Assembly (NCBI GenBank): GCA_903913915.1
Contig: CAIWNE010000123.1
Coordinates: forward strand, 1 to 60,600
From: an uncultured Opitutia bacterium
GTDB taxonomy: Bacteria > Verrucomicrobiota > Verrucomicrobiia > Opitutales > UBA953
DNA: 60,600 bases
Reading direction: 5' to 3'
In this document: positions 7,583 to 15,226 of the stretch, one piece after another
How positions within the stretch are numbered: position 1 is the stretch's first letter
Layout of the letters: the number at the start of each line of letters is the position of its first letter
Notes under the pieces: model-generated
Database searches by the model: none
What the model was told of the DNA's origin: nothing
Seen by the model: the letters and a program-made list of their open reading frames with translations, nothing else
Position numbers and translations under genes: made by a program

Positions 7583-7711
7583 CTCAAAGGGGGCAGCAGA
7601 GGGAAACCGGATAATTGGTAGGGGCGTGCGGCCCGCACGCCCGCGGATGACCGGGCCGGTCATCCCTACCCAAGCCGCAGCATTCATTCCGGTCTCCGGT
7701 TTCCCTTTGAG
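7583..7711. repeat. Palindromic module B, copy 4 (filled apex)
   Basis: CTCAAAGGGGGCAGCAGAGG and GGAAACCGGA on the left, TCCGGTTTCCCTTTGAG on the right, with C' (7618-7669) in the apex. Confidence 0.75.
7618..7669. repeat. Double-hairpin module C', copy 2
   Basis: Identical over all 52 bases to 3114-3165, although the surrounding B arms differ. This indicates recent spread or gene conversion. Confidence 0.8.
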
Positions 7712-7727
7712 CGCAATAACTCATCTT

Positions 7728-7855
7728 CGGGTCTCGGGTCTCAGCTGATCGGGTATCAGGTACGGGTCTTCAGGTTCGGGTACGGGTCCTGAACCTGCAC
7801 CTGGTGCTGAACACCTGAACCAGACACCTGATGGCCGAGACCCGGGACCTGAGAA
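7728..7855. repeat. Long hairpin module D, copy 3
   Basis: Outer arms CGGGTCTCGGGTCTCAGCTG and GCCGAGACCCGGGACCTGAG; the apex region TACGGGTCCTGAACCTGCAC is free of inserts. Confidence 0.75.
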
Positions 7856-7907
7856 TGAAGGCGATGCAGCACTGTCGTGACGCGGTCACGACCCTGCCCA
7901 AACAGAA

Positions 7908-7929
7908 CAGCCGCCCGGGTGGGCGGCTG
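7908..7929 (+). terminator. GC-rich hairpin, possible terminator
   Basis: CAGCCGCCC-GGGT-GGGCGGCTG, a 9-bp perfect stem followed by ATTGGTT. The weak U-content makes intrinsic termination uncertain. Confidence 0.45.
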
Positions 7930-7934
7930 ATTGG

Positions 7935-7962
7935 TTCGCAGCCGTTCCCCATGCCAGCAGAG
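7935..7962 (-). repeat. End motif G, inverted, right end of cluster IV
   Basis: TTCGCAGCCGTTCCCCATGC followed by CAGCAGAG is the reverse complement of motif G at 7392-7422 with a few substitutions. Confidence 0.7.
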
Positions 7963-7991
7963 CCTCACGCGAGACGAGGCAGCACGGCCCA

Positions 7992-8012
7992 TTGACATTA
8001 CTGTCACATAAT
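7992..8012 (+). promoter_or_regulatory. Inverted-repeat operator and promoter candidate of the RND operon
   Basis: TGACA-TTAC-TGTCA (7993-8006) is a perfect inverted repeat. It overlaps a TTGACA (7992-7997) and abuts CATAAT (8007-8012), about 40 bases before the pump's ATG. The layout fits a regulator that blocks or recruits polymerase. No regulator gene is adjacent, so the protein that would bind is unknown. Confidence 0.45.
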
Positions 8013-8052
8013 CGAAACCTTTGGCACTTACGGCGGTTACCCTTACGTCCCC

Positions 8053-11000
8053 ATGAATCTCCTTTCCTTGGTCCTTCGTCGGCCCGTCACCCTGGTCGTC
8101 GCGATAGCGGCCCTGGTGCTCGCCGCCCTCTTCGGCCTGAACCGCATGGCCAAGGACGTGTTCCCGCCCCTGAACGTCCCGATGATCTACGTCGCGCAGC
8201 CGTTCGGCGGCATGGAGGCCGGCCAGATGGAAGGCTTCCTGACGTATTATTACGAATATCACTTCCTGTACATCACCGGCATCGAGCACGTCGAATCCAA
8301 GAACATCCAGGGAGCGGCCGTGATGAAGCTCCAGTTCCACCCCGGCACCGACATGTCGCAGGCAATGAGCGAGACGGTCGGATACGTGAACCGCGCGCGC
8401 GCCATGATGCCGCCCGGCACCGTGCCGCCGTTCGTCATGCGTTTCGACGCCGGCAGCGTGCCGATCGGCCAGCTGGTCTTCTCGAGCGAGACGCGCACCG
8501 TCGCCCAGCTGCAGGACGCCGCGCTCAACACCGTCCGCCCGCTGTTCGCCACCCTGCCCGGCGTCTCCGCTCCGCCGCCCTTCGGGGGCAGCGCCCGCAG
8601 CATCCTCGTCAACCTCATACCCGACCGGCTCCGCAGCACCGGCGTGACGCCTGAGGAAGTCGCCGCCGCGCTCGCCGGCGCCAACGTCATCACCCCGGCC
8701 GGCAACCTCACCCTGGGCGACCAGAACCTGCTCGTCCCCGTGAACTCCACCGTCAGGAGCATCAAGGACCTCGAGAACGTGCCCGTCCGGCCCGGCCAGA
8801 ACCCCGCGATCCTGATCCGCGACGTCGCGCAGGTGGTCGACGGCGCCGACGCGGTGACCAGCTACGCATTGGTCGACGGACGTCGCACCGTGTATATCCC
8901 CGTCACCAAGCGCTCCGACGCCTCGACGCTTTCCGTCGTCGGACTCGTGAAGGACAACCTCGCCGCCTTCCAGGCCGCCGTGCCCGCGGACATCAAGGTC
9001 AGCTACGAGATGGACCAGAGCCCCATCGTCAGCCGGGCGATCGACGACCTCTTCCTGGAGGCCGCGCTGGGCGCCGTGCTCACCGGCCTGATGGTCTTCG
9101 TCTTCCTCCGCGACGCGCGCAGCACGCTCGTCGTCGTGATCAACATCCCGCTCGCGCTGCTCGTCGCGGTGCTGGGACTCTGGCTCTGCGGCCAGACCAT
9201 CAACCTCATGACCCTCGGCGGGCTCGCCCTCGCCGTGGGCATCCTGGTCGACGAAGCCACCGTGGCCATCGAAGCCATCCAGCAGGAACGCGAGAGAGGA
9301 CGGCCGATCGCCCTCGCCGTGCGCGACGCGATCCGGCAGACCGCCGGCCCGCGATTCCTCGCCATGACGTGCGTCGTCGCCGTCTTCCTCCCTTCCCTGT
9401 TCATGGAAGGCTCGGCCCGCGCGCTGTTCCTGCCGCTCTCGCTCGCCGTCGGCTTCAGCATGATCGCCTCCTACGCGCTCTCGTCGACGCTCCTGCCGAT
9501 CCTCGCCATCTGGCTCCTGAAGGACGGAGCCTCGCATCAGGCCGGCTTCTTCGACGGACTGAAGTCCCGCTACGATGCGGTCCTCGACGGCGTGCTCGCC
9601 GGCAAGAAGACCGTCGTCGCGGCCGGCCTCGTCGGCGGAATCGCCCTGCTCGCCGTGCTCGGACCCAGGCTCGGACGCGAGATCTTCCCGAACGCCAACA
9701 ACGGCCAGCTCCAGGTCCGCCTCCGCGCGCCGGCGGGCACCAAGCTCGACAAGACCGAACAGATCGCCCTGCAGGCCCTTGGCCTCATCAAGGCGGAACT
9801 CGGCGCGGAGAACGTCGGCACCACGCTCGGACTCGTCGGCGTGCATGCGCCCAACTACCCCGTCAACCTCATCCATGCCTGGAACAGCGGCACCGACGAA
9901 GCCACGCTCCAGGTCCAGCTCAAGGCCGGCGCCAAGGTCGACCTCGACGCCGCGAAGGAGAACCTCCGCCGCAAGCTCGGCGTCGCCCTGCCCGACGTGC
10001 GCCTCTCCTTCGAGCCGGCCGACATCGTCAGCCGCGTGATGAGCTTCGGCGCGCCGACCCCGATCGAGATCGCCGTCAGCGGCCCCGCCCTCGCCGACAA
10101 CCGGGCGCACGCCGAAGCCATCCGTGCCGAACTCGCCAAGATCCCGGAGCTGCGCGACATCCAGTTCGCCCAGACGCTCGACGCGCCCGCCCTCGAGGTG
10201 AGCATCAACCGCGAGAAAGCCGGGCTCATGGGCATCAGGCTCAACGACGCCGCCCGTTCGGTCGTCGAAGCCACCGGCTCCAGCCGCTTCATCCTGGCCA
10301 ACTACTGGGCCGACCCCAAGACCGGCGTCGCCTTCCAGGTCCAAGTGCAGATACCCGCCGCCGCGACGAAGAGCGTCGAGGACCTGCGCAACCTGCCCGT
10401 CGGCGGCGCCGGCCAGCAGCCGGTCTTGCTGCGCTCCATCGCCACGCTCAAGGAAGGCGTCGCCGTCGCGCAGTATGACCGCTACAACATGCAGCGGCTC
10501 GCGACCCTCACCGCGAACTACGCCGGCACCGACCTGGGCCATCTCTCCGCCCGCATCGACGAGGCCATCGCCGCCGCCGGCAAGCCGCCGGCCAAGGTGA
10601 AGGTCGACCAACGCGGACAGGTCACGCCCCTGCGGGAACTCTTCGCCGGCCTGAGCCGCGGGCTCCTCATCGCGTTCGTGCTGATCGCCCTCCTGCTCGC
10701 GGCCAACTTCCAGAGCCTCCGCCTCGCCGGCACCGTGCTCGCCGCGCTGCCCATCGTCCTCGCCGGCGTCGTGCTCGGGCTCCTCGCGACCTTCTCCACG
10801 CTCAACATCGAAAGCTACATCGGCGCCATCATGGCCGTCGGCGTCGCCGTCGCGAACGCGATCCTGCTCATCACCGCCGCCGAAGGCTTCCGGCTGGACG
10901 GAGCCGACGCCGACCGCGCCGCCCGCCAGGCCGGGCAGACGCGCCTGCGCGCGATCCTCATGACCTCCCTCGCGATGCTCGCGGGCATGGTGCCCATGGC

Positions 11001-11205
11001 GCTCGGCTGGTCCGAGGCCGGCAGCCAGACCGCGCCGCTGGCGCGCGCCGTCATGGGCGGACTGATCTTCGGCACCGTCGCCACGCTCACCTTCGTCCCG
11101 GCGTTCTACGCCTGGATCATGGCCGGCGTCGGCCGCGGCTCCCATTCCGTCGACCCTGACGACACCCACAGCACCCATTACCACAAAGACCATGCCGTCT
11201 CCTAA
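8053..11205 (+). CDS. RND-family inner-membrane efflux transporter
   Basis: The 1050-residue product has the size and plan of an AcrB/MexB-type pump. It has an N-terminal helix (MNLLSLVLRRPVTLVVAIAA), two large periplasmic loops, and a transmembrane block containing the signature GGLALAVGILVDEATVAIEA around residues 390-410, repeated in the second half (IESYIGAIMAVGVAVANAIL). It would use the proton gradient to drive substrates through a tripartite channel with the adaptor and TolC protein encoded next. The pump comes first in the operon, whereas adaptor-pump-OMF is the usual order. Its last 14 bases overlap the adaptor gene. Substrate cannot be told from sequence. An inverted repeat lies about 45-60 bases upstream. 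Confidence 0.93.
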   Translation: MNLLSLVLRRPVTLVVAIAALVLAALFGLNRMAKDVFPPLNVPMIYVAQPFGGMEAGQMEGFLTYYYEYHFLYITGIEHVESKNIQGAAVMKLQFHPGTDMSQAMSETVGYVNRARAMMPPGTVPPFVMRFDAGSVPIGQLVFSSETRTVAQLQDAALNTVRPLFATLPGVSAPPPFGGSARSILVNLIPDRLRSTGVTPEEVAAALAGANVITPAGNLTLGDQNLLVPVNSTVRSIKDLENVPVRPGQNPAILIRDVAQVVDGADAVTSYALVDGRRTVYIPVTKRSDASTLSVVGLVKDNLAAFQAAVPADIKVSYEMDQSPIVSRAIDDLFLEAALGAVLTGLMVFVFLRDARSTLVVVINIPLALLVAVLGLWLCGQTINLMTLGGLALAVGILVDEATVAIEAIQQERERGRPIALAVRDAIRQTAGPRFLAMTCVVAVFLPSLFMEGSARALFLPLSLAVGFSMIASYALSSTLLPILAIWLLKDGASHQAGFFDGLKSRYDAVLDGVLAGKKTVVAAGLVGGIALLAVLGPRLGREIFPNANNGQLQVRLRAPAGTKLDKTEQIALQALGLIKAELGAENVGTTLGLVGVHAPNYPVNLIHAWNSGTDEATLQVQLKAGAKVDLDAAKENLRRKLGVALPDVRLSFEPADIVSRVMSFGAPTPIEIAVSGPALADNRAHAEAIRAELAKIPELRDIQFAQTLDAPALEVSINREKAGLMGIRLNDAARSVVEATGSSRFILANYWADPKTGVAFQVQVQIPAAATKSVEDLRNLPVGGAGQQPVLLRSIATLKEGVAVAQYDRYNMQRLATLTANYAGTDLGHLSARIDEAIAAAGKPPAKVKVDQRGQVTPLRELFAGLSRGLLIAFVLIALLLAANFQSLRLAGTVLAALPIVLAGVVLGLLATFSTLNIESYIGAIMAVGVAVANAILLITAAEGFRLDGADADRAARQAGQTRLRAILMTSLAMLAGMVPMALGWSEAGSQTAPLARAVMGGLIFGTVATLTFVPAFYAWIMAGVGRGSHSVDPDDTHSTHYHKDHAVS

Positions 11206-12205
11206 GCTCCTCGCGCTCTTCCTGGGCGCGCTTTCCCTGCAAGCCGCCGACCTCACCGTCACCCGGCTGAAGACCGGCGACATCACGCGCAGCGTCCAGC
11301 TGCTCGGCGAAGTCCGCCCCAACCAGCAGGTCGCGCTCTACGCCAAGGTCGGCGGCTACGTGAAGGCCCTGCATGCCGACATCGGCGACCGCGTCGAAGC
11401 CGGCTTCGTCCTCGCGGAACTCGAGGTGCCTGAGCTCGTCGCCGACGAAGCCCGCACCCGCGCCGAACTCACGCTCGCCGAACTCGAATTCAAGCGGACC
11501 CAGGACGCCTTCAGGCAGGCGCCGGACCTCATGCCGCGCCAGAACGTCGACAGCGCGCAGGCCAGGCTGGCCGTCGCGAAGGCCCAGCAGGAACGCAACG
11601 CCACCCTGCTCGGCTTCGCCCAGATCAAGGCGCCCTTCGCGGGCACCGTCAGCCGACGCTCCGTGGACAAAGGCGCCTTCGTGCCCGCCGCGACCGGGGG
11701 CGGCGCAGGCCAGGCCGCGCTCTTCGTGCTGACCGACGCCGCGACCGTCCGCATCCAGGCAGCGCTGCCGGAGACCGAAGCCGGGCTCGTCGCCGTCGGC
11801 CAGCCGGTCGCCGTGCTCGCCGAGGCCGCGGGCGCCAAGCCCTTCGACGCCAAGCTCACGCGGGTGTCCGGAATCCTCGACAACCCCAGCAAGACCATGC
11901 TGATCGAAGCCGAACTCGCCAACGCGGGCGGCGTGCTCAAGCCCGGCATGTACGCCAACGTGAAGCTCGGCATCGAGACGCACAAGGCCGCCGCCCTGCT
12001 TCCCCTGACCGCCATCGTCATGGAGAAAGCCGTCGCCACCGCCTACGTCAACGAAGGCGGCAAGGCCCGTCGGCGCGTGCTCAAGGCCGGCTTCAACGAC
12101 GGGACGCACCTCGAGGTCCTCGACGGCGTCAAGCCGACCGAAGACGTCCTCGTCGTCGGCACCGCCACCCTCGCCGACGGCCAGTCGGTCACCCTCGCCA
12201 AGTGA
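11192..12205 (+). CDS. RND periplasmic adaptor (membrane fusion protein)
   Basis: The 337-residue product begins with a short Sec signal (MPSPKLLALFLGALSLQA). It shows the adaptor layout: a lipoyl half-motif (NQQVALYAKVGGYVKALHADIGDRVEAGFVLAELE, about residues 45-80), a short alpha-hairpin, the second lipoyl half (AQIKAPFAGTVSRRSVDKGAFV), and beta-barrel and membrane-proximal domains. It would bridge the pump and the outer-membrane channel. Its ATG lies within the pump gene (14-base overlap) and its stop overlaps the next start, so the three genes are translationally coupled. Confidence 0.92.
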   Translation: MPSPKLLALFLGALSLQAADLTVTRLKTGDITRSVQLLGEVRPNQQVALYAKVGGYVKALHADIGDRVEAGFVLAELEVPELVADEARTRAELTLAELEFKRTQDAFRQAPDLMPRQNVDSAQARLAVAKAQQERNATLLGFAQIKAPFAGTVSRRSVDKGAFVPAATGGGAGQAALFVLTDAATVRIQAALPETEAGLVAVGQPVAVLAEAAGAKPFDAKLTRVSGILDNPSKTMLIEAELANAGGVLKPGMYANVKLGIETHKAAALLPLTAIVMEKAVATAYVNEGGKARRRVLKAGFNDGTHLEVLDGVKPTEDVLVVGTATLADGQSVTLAK

Positions 12206-13509
12206 TGCGCCCCCGGATCCTCCTGCTCGCCTTCCTCGCGACGACCCTTGGCGGCCACGCCCAGGAAGCCGTACGCGGCGAGCCCATCGACCTGCCCACC
12301 GTGCTGAGGCTCGCCGGGGCGCAAGGCATCGACGTCGAGATCGCCGAAGCCAGGCTGCGCGAAGCGCGGGCGGCCGCGGAAAGCAGCACCTGGGCCCTCT
12401 TCCCGACGATCTCGCCCGGCGTCGGCTACCGCAACCACACCGGCCAGGCGCAGAGTTTCGCCGGCCCGGTCTCCGACGTGAACAAGGAATCCGTCAACGC
12501 GGGCGCCACCCTCTTCCTATCGCTGGACCTCGGCGAAGCCGTATACCGCCGCCTCGCCGCCAAGCAGACCGCGCAAGCGGCCGAGCACGGCCTCGCCGCG
12601 CAACGCCGGCAGACCGTCCTGCAGGCCACCCTCGCCTACTTCGACCTGGCCAAGTCGCATCAGAGCGTGGCGCTCCTCGAGGACTCCGTCCGCACCGCCA
12701 AGGATTATCACGGACAGATCGGCCAGGCCGTGCAGCTGGGCCTCGCCTTCAAGGGGGACGAGCTCCGTGCCTTCGCCCAGGTCAGCCGGCTTGAGGTCCG
12801 CCTACGTCAGGCGCAGGACCAGCGCCGCGGCGACGCCGCGCGGCTCGCGCAACTGCTTCGCCTGAACATCGCCGAGAGCCTCGTGCCGGCGGACGACCGC
12901 CCGTTGCCCCTCACGCTCGTCGATACGCATCGCAAGCTGGACGCCCTCGTCCAAGGCGCGCTCAACCGCCGGCCCGAAGTGCTCGAAGCCGGCGCGCTGC
13001 GCGAAGCCGCGCAGCATCAGGATGACGCCGCCAGGTACGCCCCGCTCTATCCTACGCTGGGCGCGCAGGTCTTCGCCGGCGGCCTGGGCGGCAGCACGAG
13101 CTCGGCCCGCCGAGATTTCGGGAACAGCACCGACACCTACGTGACCCTCAGCTGGAAGATCGGCGCCGGCGGCCTGTTCGATTCCGCGCGCACGGAAGGA
13201 GCCGAAGCGCGCCTGCGCCAGACCAGCCTCGCCGAGACCAAGACACACGACGAGATCGTTCGCCAGGTCGTCGAAGGCCAGGCGCACGTCACCTACCTCG
13301 GCCAACAGCTCAAGATCGGCGAAGAGGCCGTCCGCGCCGCCGAACAAGGCTACAAGCTCTCGCTCGGCCGCAAGGAATTCGCCGTCGGCATCGTCCTCGA
13401 AGCGCTGCAGTCGCAGCAGGACCTGATCCAGGCCCGACTGGACTACGCGAACACCGTCGGCGAATCGAACAAGGCGCAGGCGACGCTCAGGAACGCGACG
13501 GGAGAGTGA
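12205..13509 (+). CDS. TolC-family outer-membrane efflux protein
   Basis: The 434-residue product has a signal peptide (MRPRILLLAFLATTLGGHAQ) and the two-fold repeat of coiled helices typical of TolC/OprM channels, including EIAEARLREARAAAESS and the second-half repeat GAEARLRQTSLAETKTHDEIVRQVV. I chose the ATG at 12205, which overlaps the adaptor's stop as TGATG; a GTG three bases earlier is also possible. It completes the tripartite system. Length is normal for the family. A repeat cluster follows. Confidence 0.9.
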   Translation: MRPRILLLAFLATTLGGHAQEAVRGEPIDLPTVLRLAGAQGIDVEIAEARLREARAAAESSTWALFPTISPGVGYRNHTGQAQSFAGPVSDVNKESVNAGATLFLSLDLGEAVYRRLAAKQTAQAAEHGLAAQRRQTVLQATLAYFDLAKSHQSVALLEDSVRTAKDYHGQIGQAVQLGLAFKGDELRAFAQVSRLEVRLRQAQDQRRGDAARLAQLLRLNIAESLVPADDRPLPLTLVDTHRKLDALVQGALNRRPEVLEAGALREAAQHQDDAARYAPLYPTLGAQVFAGGLGGSTSSARRDFGNSTDTYVTLSWKIGAGGLFDSARTEGAEARLRQTSLAETKTHDEIVRQVVEGQAHVTYLGQQLKIGEEAVRAAEQGYKLSLGRKEFAVGIVLEALQSQQDLIQARLDYANTVGESNKAQATLRNATGE

Positions 13510-13625
13510 GCGCGGCGGAGCCGTGTCAAAATAGGTTGAAAAGTTGACCAGTTGGCCGGCGGGCTAGACGGACGATTAGATGGCTGGTCGGCAAGTTGAC
13601 GTCGGGGCAAGGCAAAGAGGCAGCG

Positions 13626-13712
13626 CTCAAAGGGGGCGGCCATGGGAGACCGGAATGTTAGCCGGGGGCATATGCCCATAGCATTAATCCCGGTTTCCGG
13701 CTTCCCTTTGAG
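13626..13712. repeat. Palindromic module B, copy 5 (no C element)
   Basis: CTCAAAGGGGGCGGCCATGG on the left and CCGGCTTCCCTTTGAG on the right. Its apex is the small palindrome GGGCATATGCCC rather than a C element. Confidence 0.7.
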
Positions 13713-13728
13713 CGCAGTAACTCTTCAT

Positions 13729-13854
13729 CGGGTCTCAGCTGATCGGGTATCAGGTACGGGGCTTCTGGTACGGGTACGGGCGCAGGCCCGAACCTGCACC
13801 TGGTGCCGAAACCCTGAACAAGAGACCCGAGGGCCGAGACCCGGGGCCTGAGAA
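13729..13854. repeat. Long hairpin module D, copy 4
   Basis: Shorter outer left arm (CGGGTCTCAGCTGATCGGG) against GGCCGAGACCCGGGGCCTGA. The inner arms are as in the other copies. Confidence 0.7.
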
Positions 13855-13902
13855 TGAAGACGAGTCAGCACTGTCGTGAAGCGACCCCGACCCCAACCTT
13901 CC

Positions 13903-13934
13903 GCTCTGCTTCGCAGCCGTTCACCATGCCAGCG
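13903..13934 (-). repeat. End motif G, inverted, right end of cluster V
   Basis: It starts GCTCTGCTTCGCAGCCGTTC and ends ACCATGCCAGCG. Its reverse complement nearly equals 7392-7422. Confidence 0.7.
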
Positions 13935-13961
13935 GATCCCCACGCGATGCGGGGCATCGCG

Positions 13962-15098
13962 TCACCAACTCACGCGGAAGCCGCTGGTGAGGCCCCAGCC
14001 GTCATAGGCGCCGCCGTCGGCCGCGCGGTCGCGCATGCGAGCGTGTTCGACGGCGAGCATCCATTTGAGTTTATGGCCGTAGAAATAGCGGTTCAGGCCG
14101 AAGTAGAATTCCTCATAGCGGTCGCCCAAGCCGGGGGCGACCCACGTCTCGTAAAGCGGAAGCCGCACGCCGTTCACGTCACGGCTCGCGAGATAAGTAT
14201 AACGGAAGACCAACTGCCAGTCCTCGCTCAGTTCATAGATCGGCTCGAGTTCGAGACCCCGGAGGTCGGATTGCGTCCCCTGCCCCCTCGAGCCGCAGAG
14301 GTCGACCCGCAGCGTCCAAGGGCCTTGGGCGAACTGACCGTTCAGGGAGACCGACTGCTGGTTGTCGCGGCAGAAAGGCTGAGGCGTGCCGGTGCCGTTC
14401 TGCGGATCGGCGCCGAGAAGAAGATAATCGACGCGGACGAAGGCCTCGCGCAACCCCATCTGCTCGTCGAAATGCCATCCTGTCGAGACCAGCCCAAGCG
14501 CACCCGCATCGAATCTCCCGAAAGAGCGATCGGCCGTGCCGGCGGTGAAGATACCCGTCCGGTAGAACCACTTGCCGCGGTCACCGTCGAAGCTGATGCC
14601 AGGGATCGAATCCTCGACCAGACCGATGTTACCGGAGATGGCGCTGCGATCGATCGTGGGCAAGACGAGGGACGATGTGGCGCCGTCGAGCGTGAAGCGG
14701 ACCGCATGGCGACCGATGGTCCAGGCGGCCCCCGGACCAGGCGACCAACGCAGATACGCCTCGGACACCTTATTGAAGAGCGGATGAGGCGAACCCACGT
14801 TGAAATCAGCCTCGGCGGCGAAGGTCCACTCGCCCAGGAACTGCGCCTTCAGCCCGAGACGAGAACGACGATTGCCCCAGCCGGTGCGATCGTCCTCGCC
14901 ATTCCCGAAGGAATACCAGTCGAACTGCTCGCGACCCGTGATGCGCAGTTCCTGGATCGCATCCTCCGGACCCCCGCGGAGCAGGACGGCATGATCCCAG
15001 AGTTTGTCATAGGCCGAGGGCTCCGGAAGGCTGGCAGAGGCGACGGCCAACGGCAGCACGGCCGCGAGCAGACGGAAAATAGTTGGCTTCAAGGACAT
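13962..15098 (-). CDS. OprP/OprO-like porin (outer-membrane beta-barrel)
   Basis: The product is 378 residues with a signal peptide (MSLKPTIFRLLAAVLPLAVASA). It then consists of alternating amphipathic strands typical of a 16-strand phosphate-selective porin O/P barrel: RRSRLGLKAQFLGEWTFAAEADF near the start, and long paired strands such as GKWFYRTGIFTAG and WQLVFRYTYLAS. It ends in FRVSW; the terminal aromatic residue is the outer-membrane assembly signal. I chose the internal ATG at 15098 because it opens the signal peptide; an in-frame ATG at 15164 would add a less typical leader. Whether it carries phosphate or another anion cannot be judged. Confidence 0.78.
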   Translation of the reverse strand: MSLKPTIFRLLAAVLPLAVASASLPEPSAYDKLWDHAVLLRGGPEDAIQELRITGREQFDWYSFGNGEDDRTGWGNRRSRLGLKAQFLGEWTFAAEADFNVGSPHPLFNKVSEAYLRWSPGPGAAWTIGRHAVRFTLDGATSSLVLPTIDRSAISGNIGLVEDSIPGISFDGDRGKWFYRTGIFTAGTADRSFGRFDAGALGLVSTGWHFDEQMGLREAFVRVDYLLLGADPQNGTGTPQPFCRDNQQSVSLNGQFAQGPWTLRVDLCGSRGQGTQSDLRGLELEPIYELSEDWQLVFRYTYLASRDVNGVRLPLYETWVAPGLGDRYEEFYFGLNRYFYGHKLKWMLAVEHARMRDRAADGGAYDGWGLTSGFRVSW

Positions 15099-15226
15099 CA
15101 GCAGGCGGCCACAGAAAACGGCTGACGGCCTGAAAACGAGAAATAAAGAGCAGATATAGGTCATATCCGCGGATTGCTCCGAGCTCCCAGGTATTCTTAA
15201 TCAGGGCACCCCACCCCAGCCCAGCC

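Larger units (their letters stand above)
7365..8052. repeat. Intergenic module cluster IV (bounded by inverted end motifs)
   Basis: This is the most complete cluster, 688 bases without a gene. In order: end motif G plus (7392-7422), GAGGCC..GAGGCTCGGTTGATCAG (about 7453-7478), A (7493-7570), B (7583-7711) holding C' (7618-7669), D (7728-7855), E (7873-7899), a GC hairpin (7908-7929), inverted end motif G (7935-7962). The remaining 90 bases hold the RND operon's upstream region. Confidence 0.72.
13510..13961. repeat. Intergenic module cluster V
   Basis: 452 bases without a gene, between convergent genes: A (13542-13610), B with an apex holding only GGGGGCATATGCCC (13626-13712), D (13729-13854), E-like CTGTCGTGAAGCGACCCCGACC (about 13871-13893), inverted end motif G (13903-13934) and an ACGCGATGC-GGG-GCATCGCGT hairpin (about 13942-13962) that ends at the porin's stop codon. 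Confidence 0.7.

Noticed and set aside
7365-8052. Cluster IV as a transposon with its own transposase
   Set aside because: The open frames inside are short, differ between clusters, and show no transposase motif. Only a non-autonomous element is possible.
7756-11322. A 1188-codon minus-strand open frame opposite the RND pump gene
   Set aside because: It is the shadow of the pump gene in GC-rich DNA: low-complexity Gly/Glu/Arg/Asp composition, no domain, and it runs through repeat cluster IV. The plus frame has a complete, recognisable RND protein.
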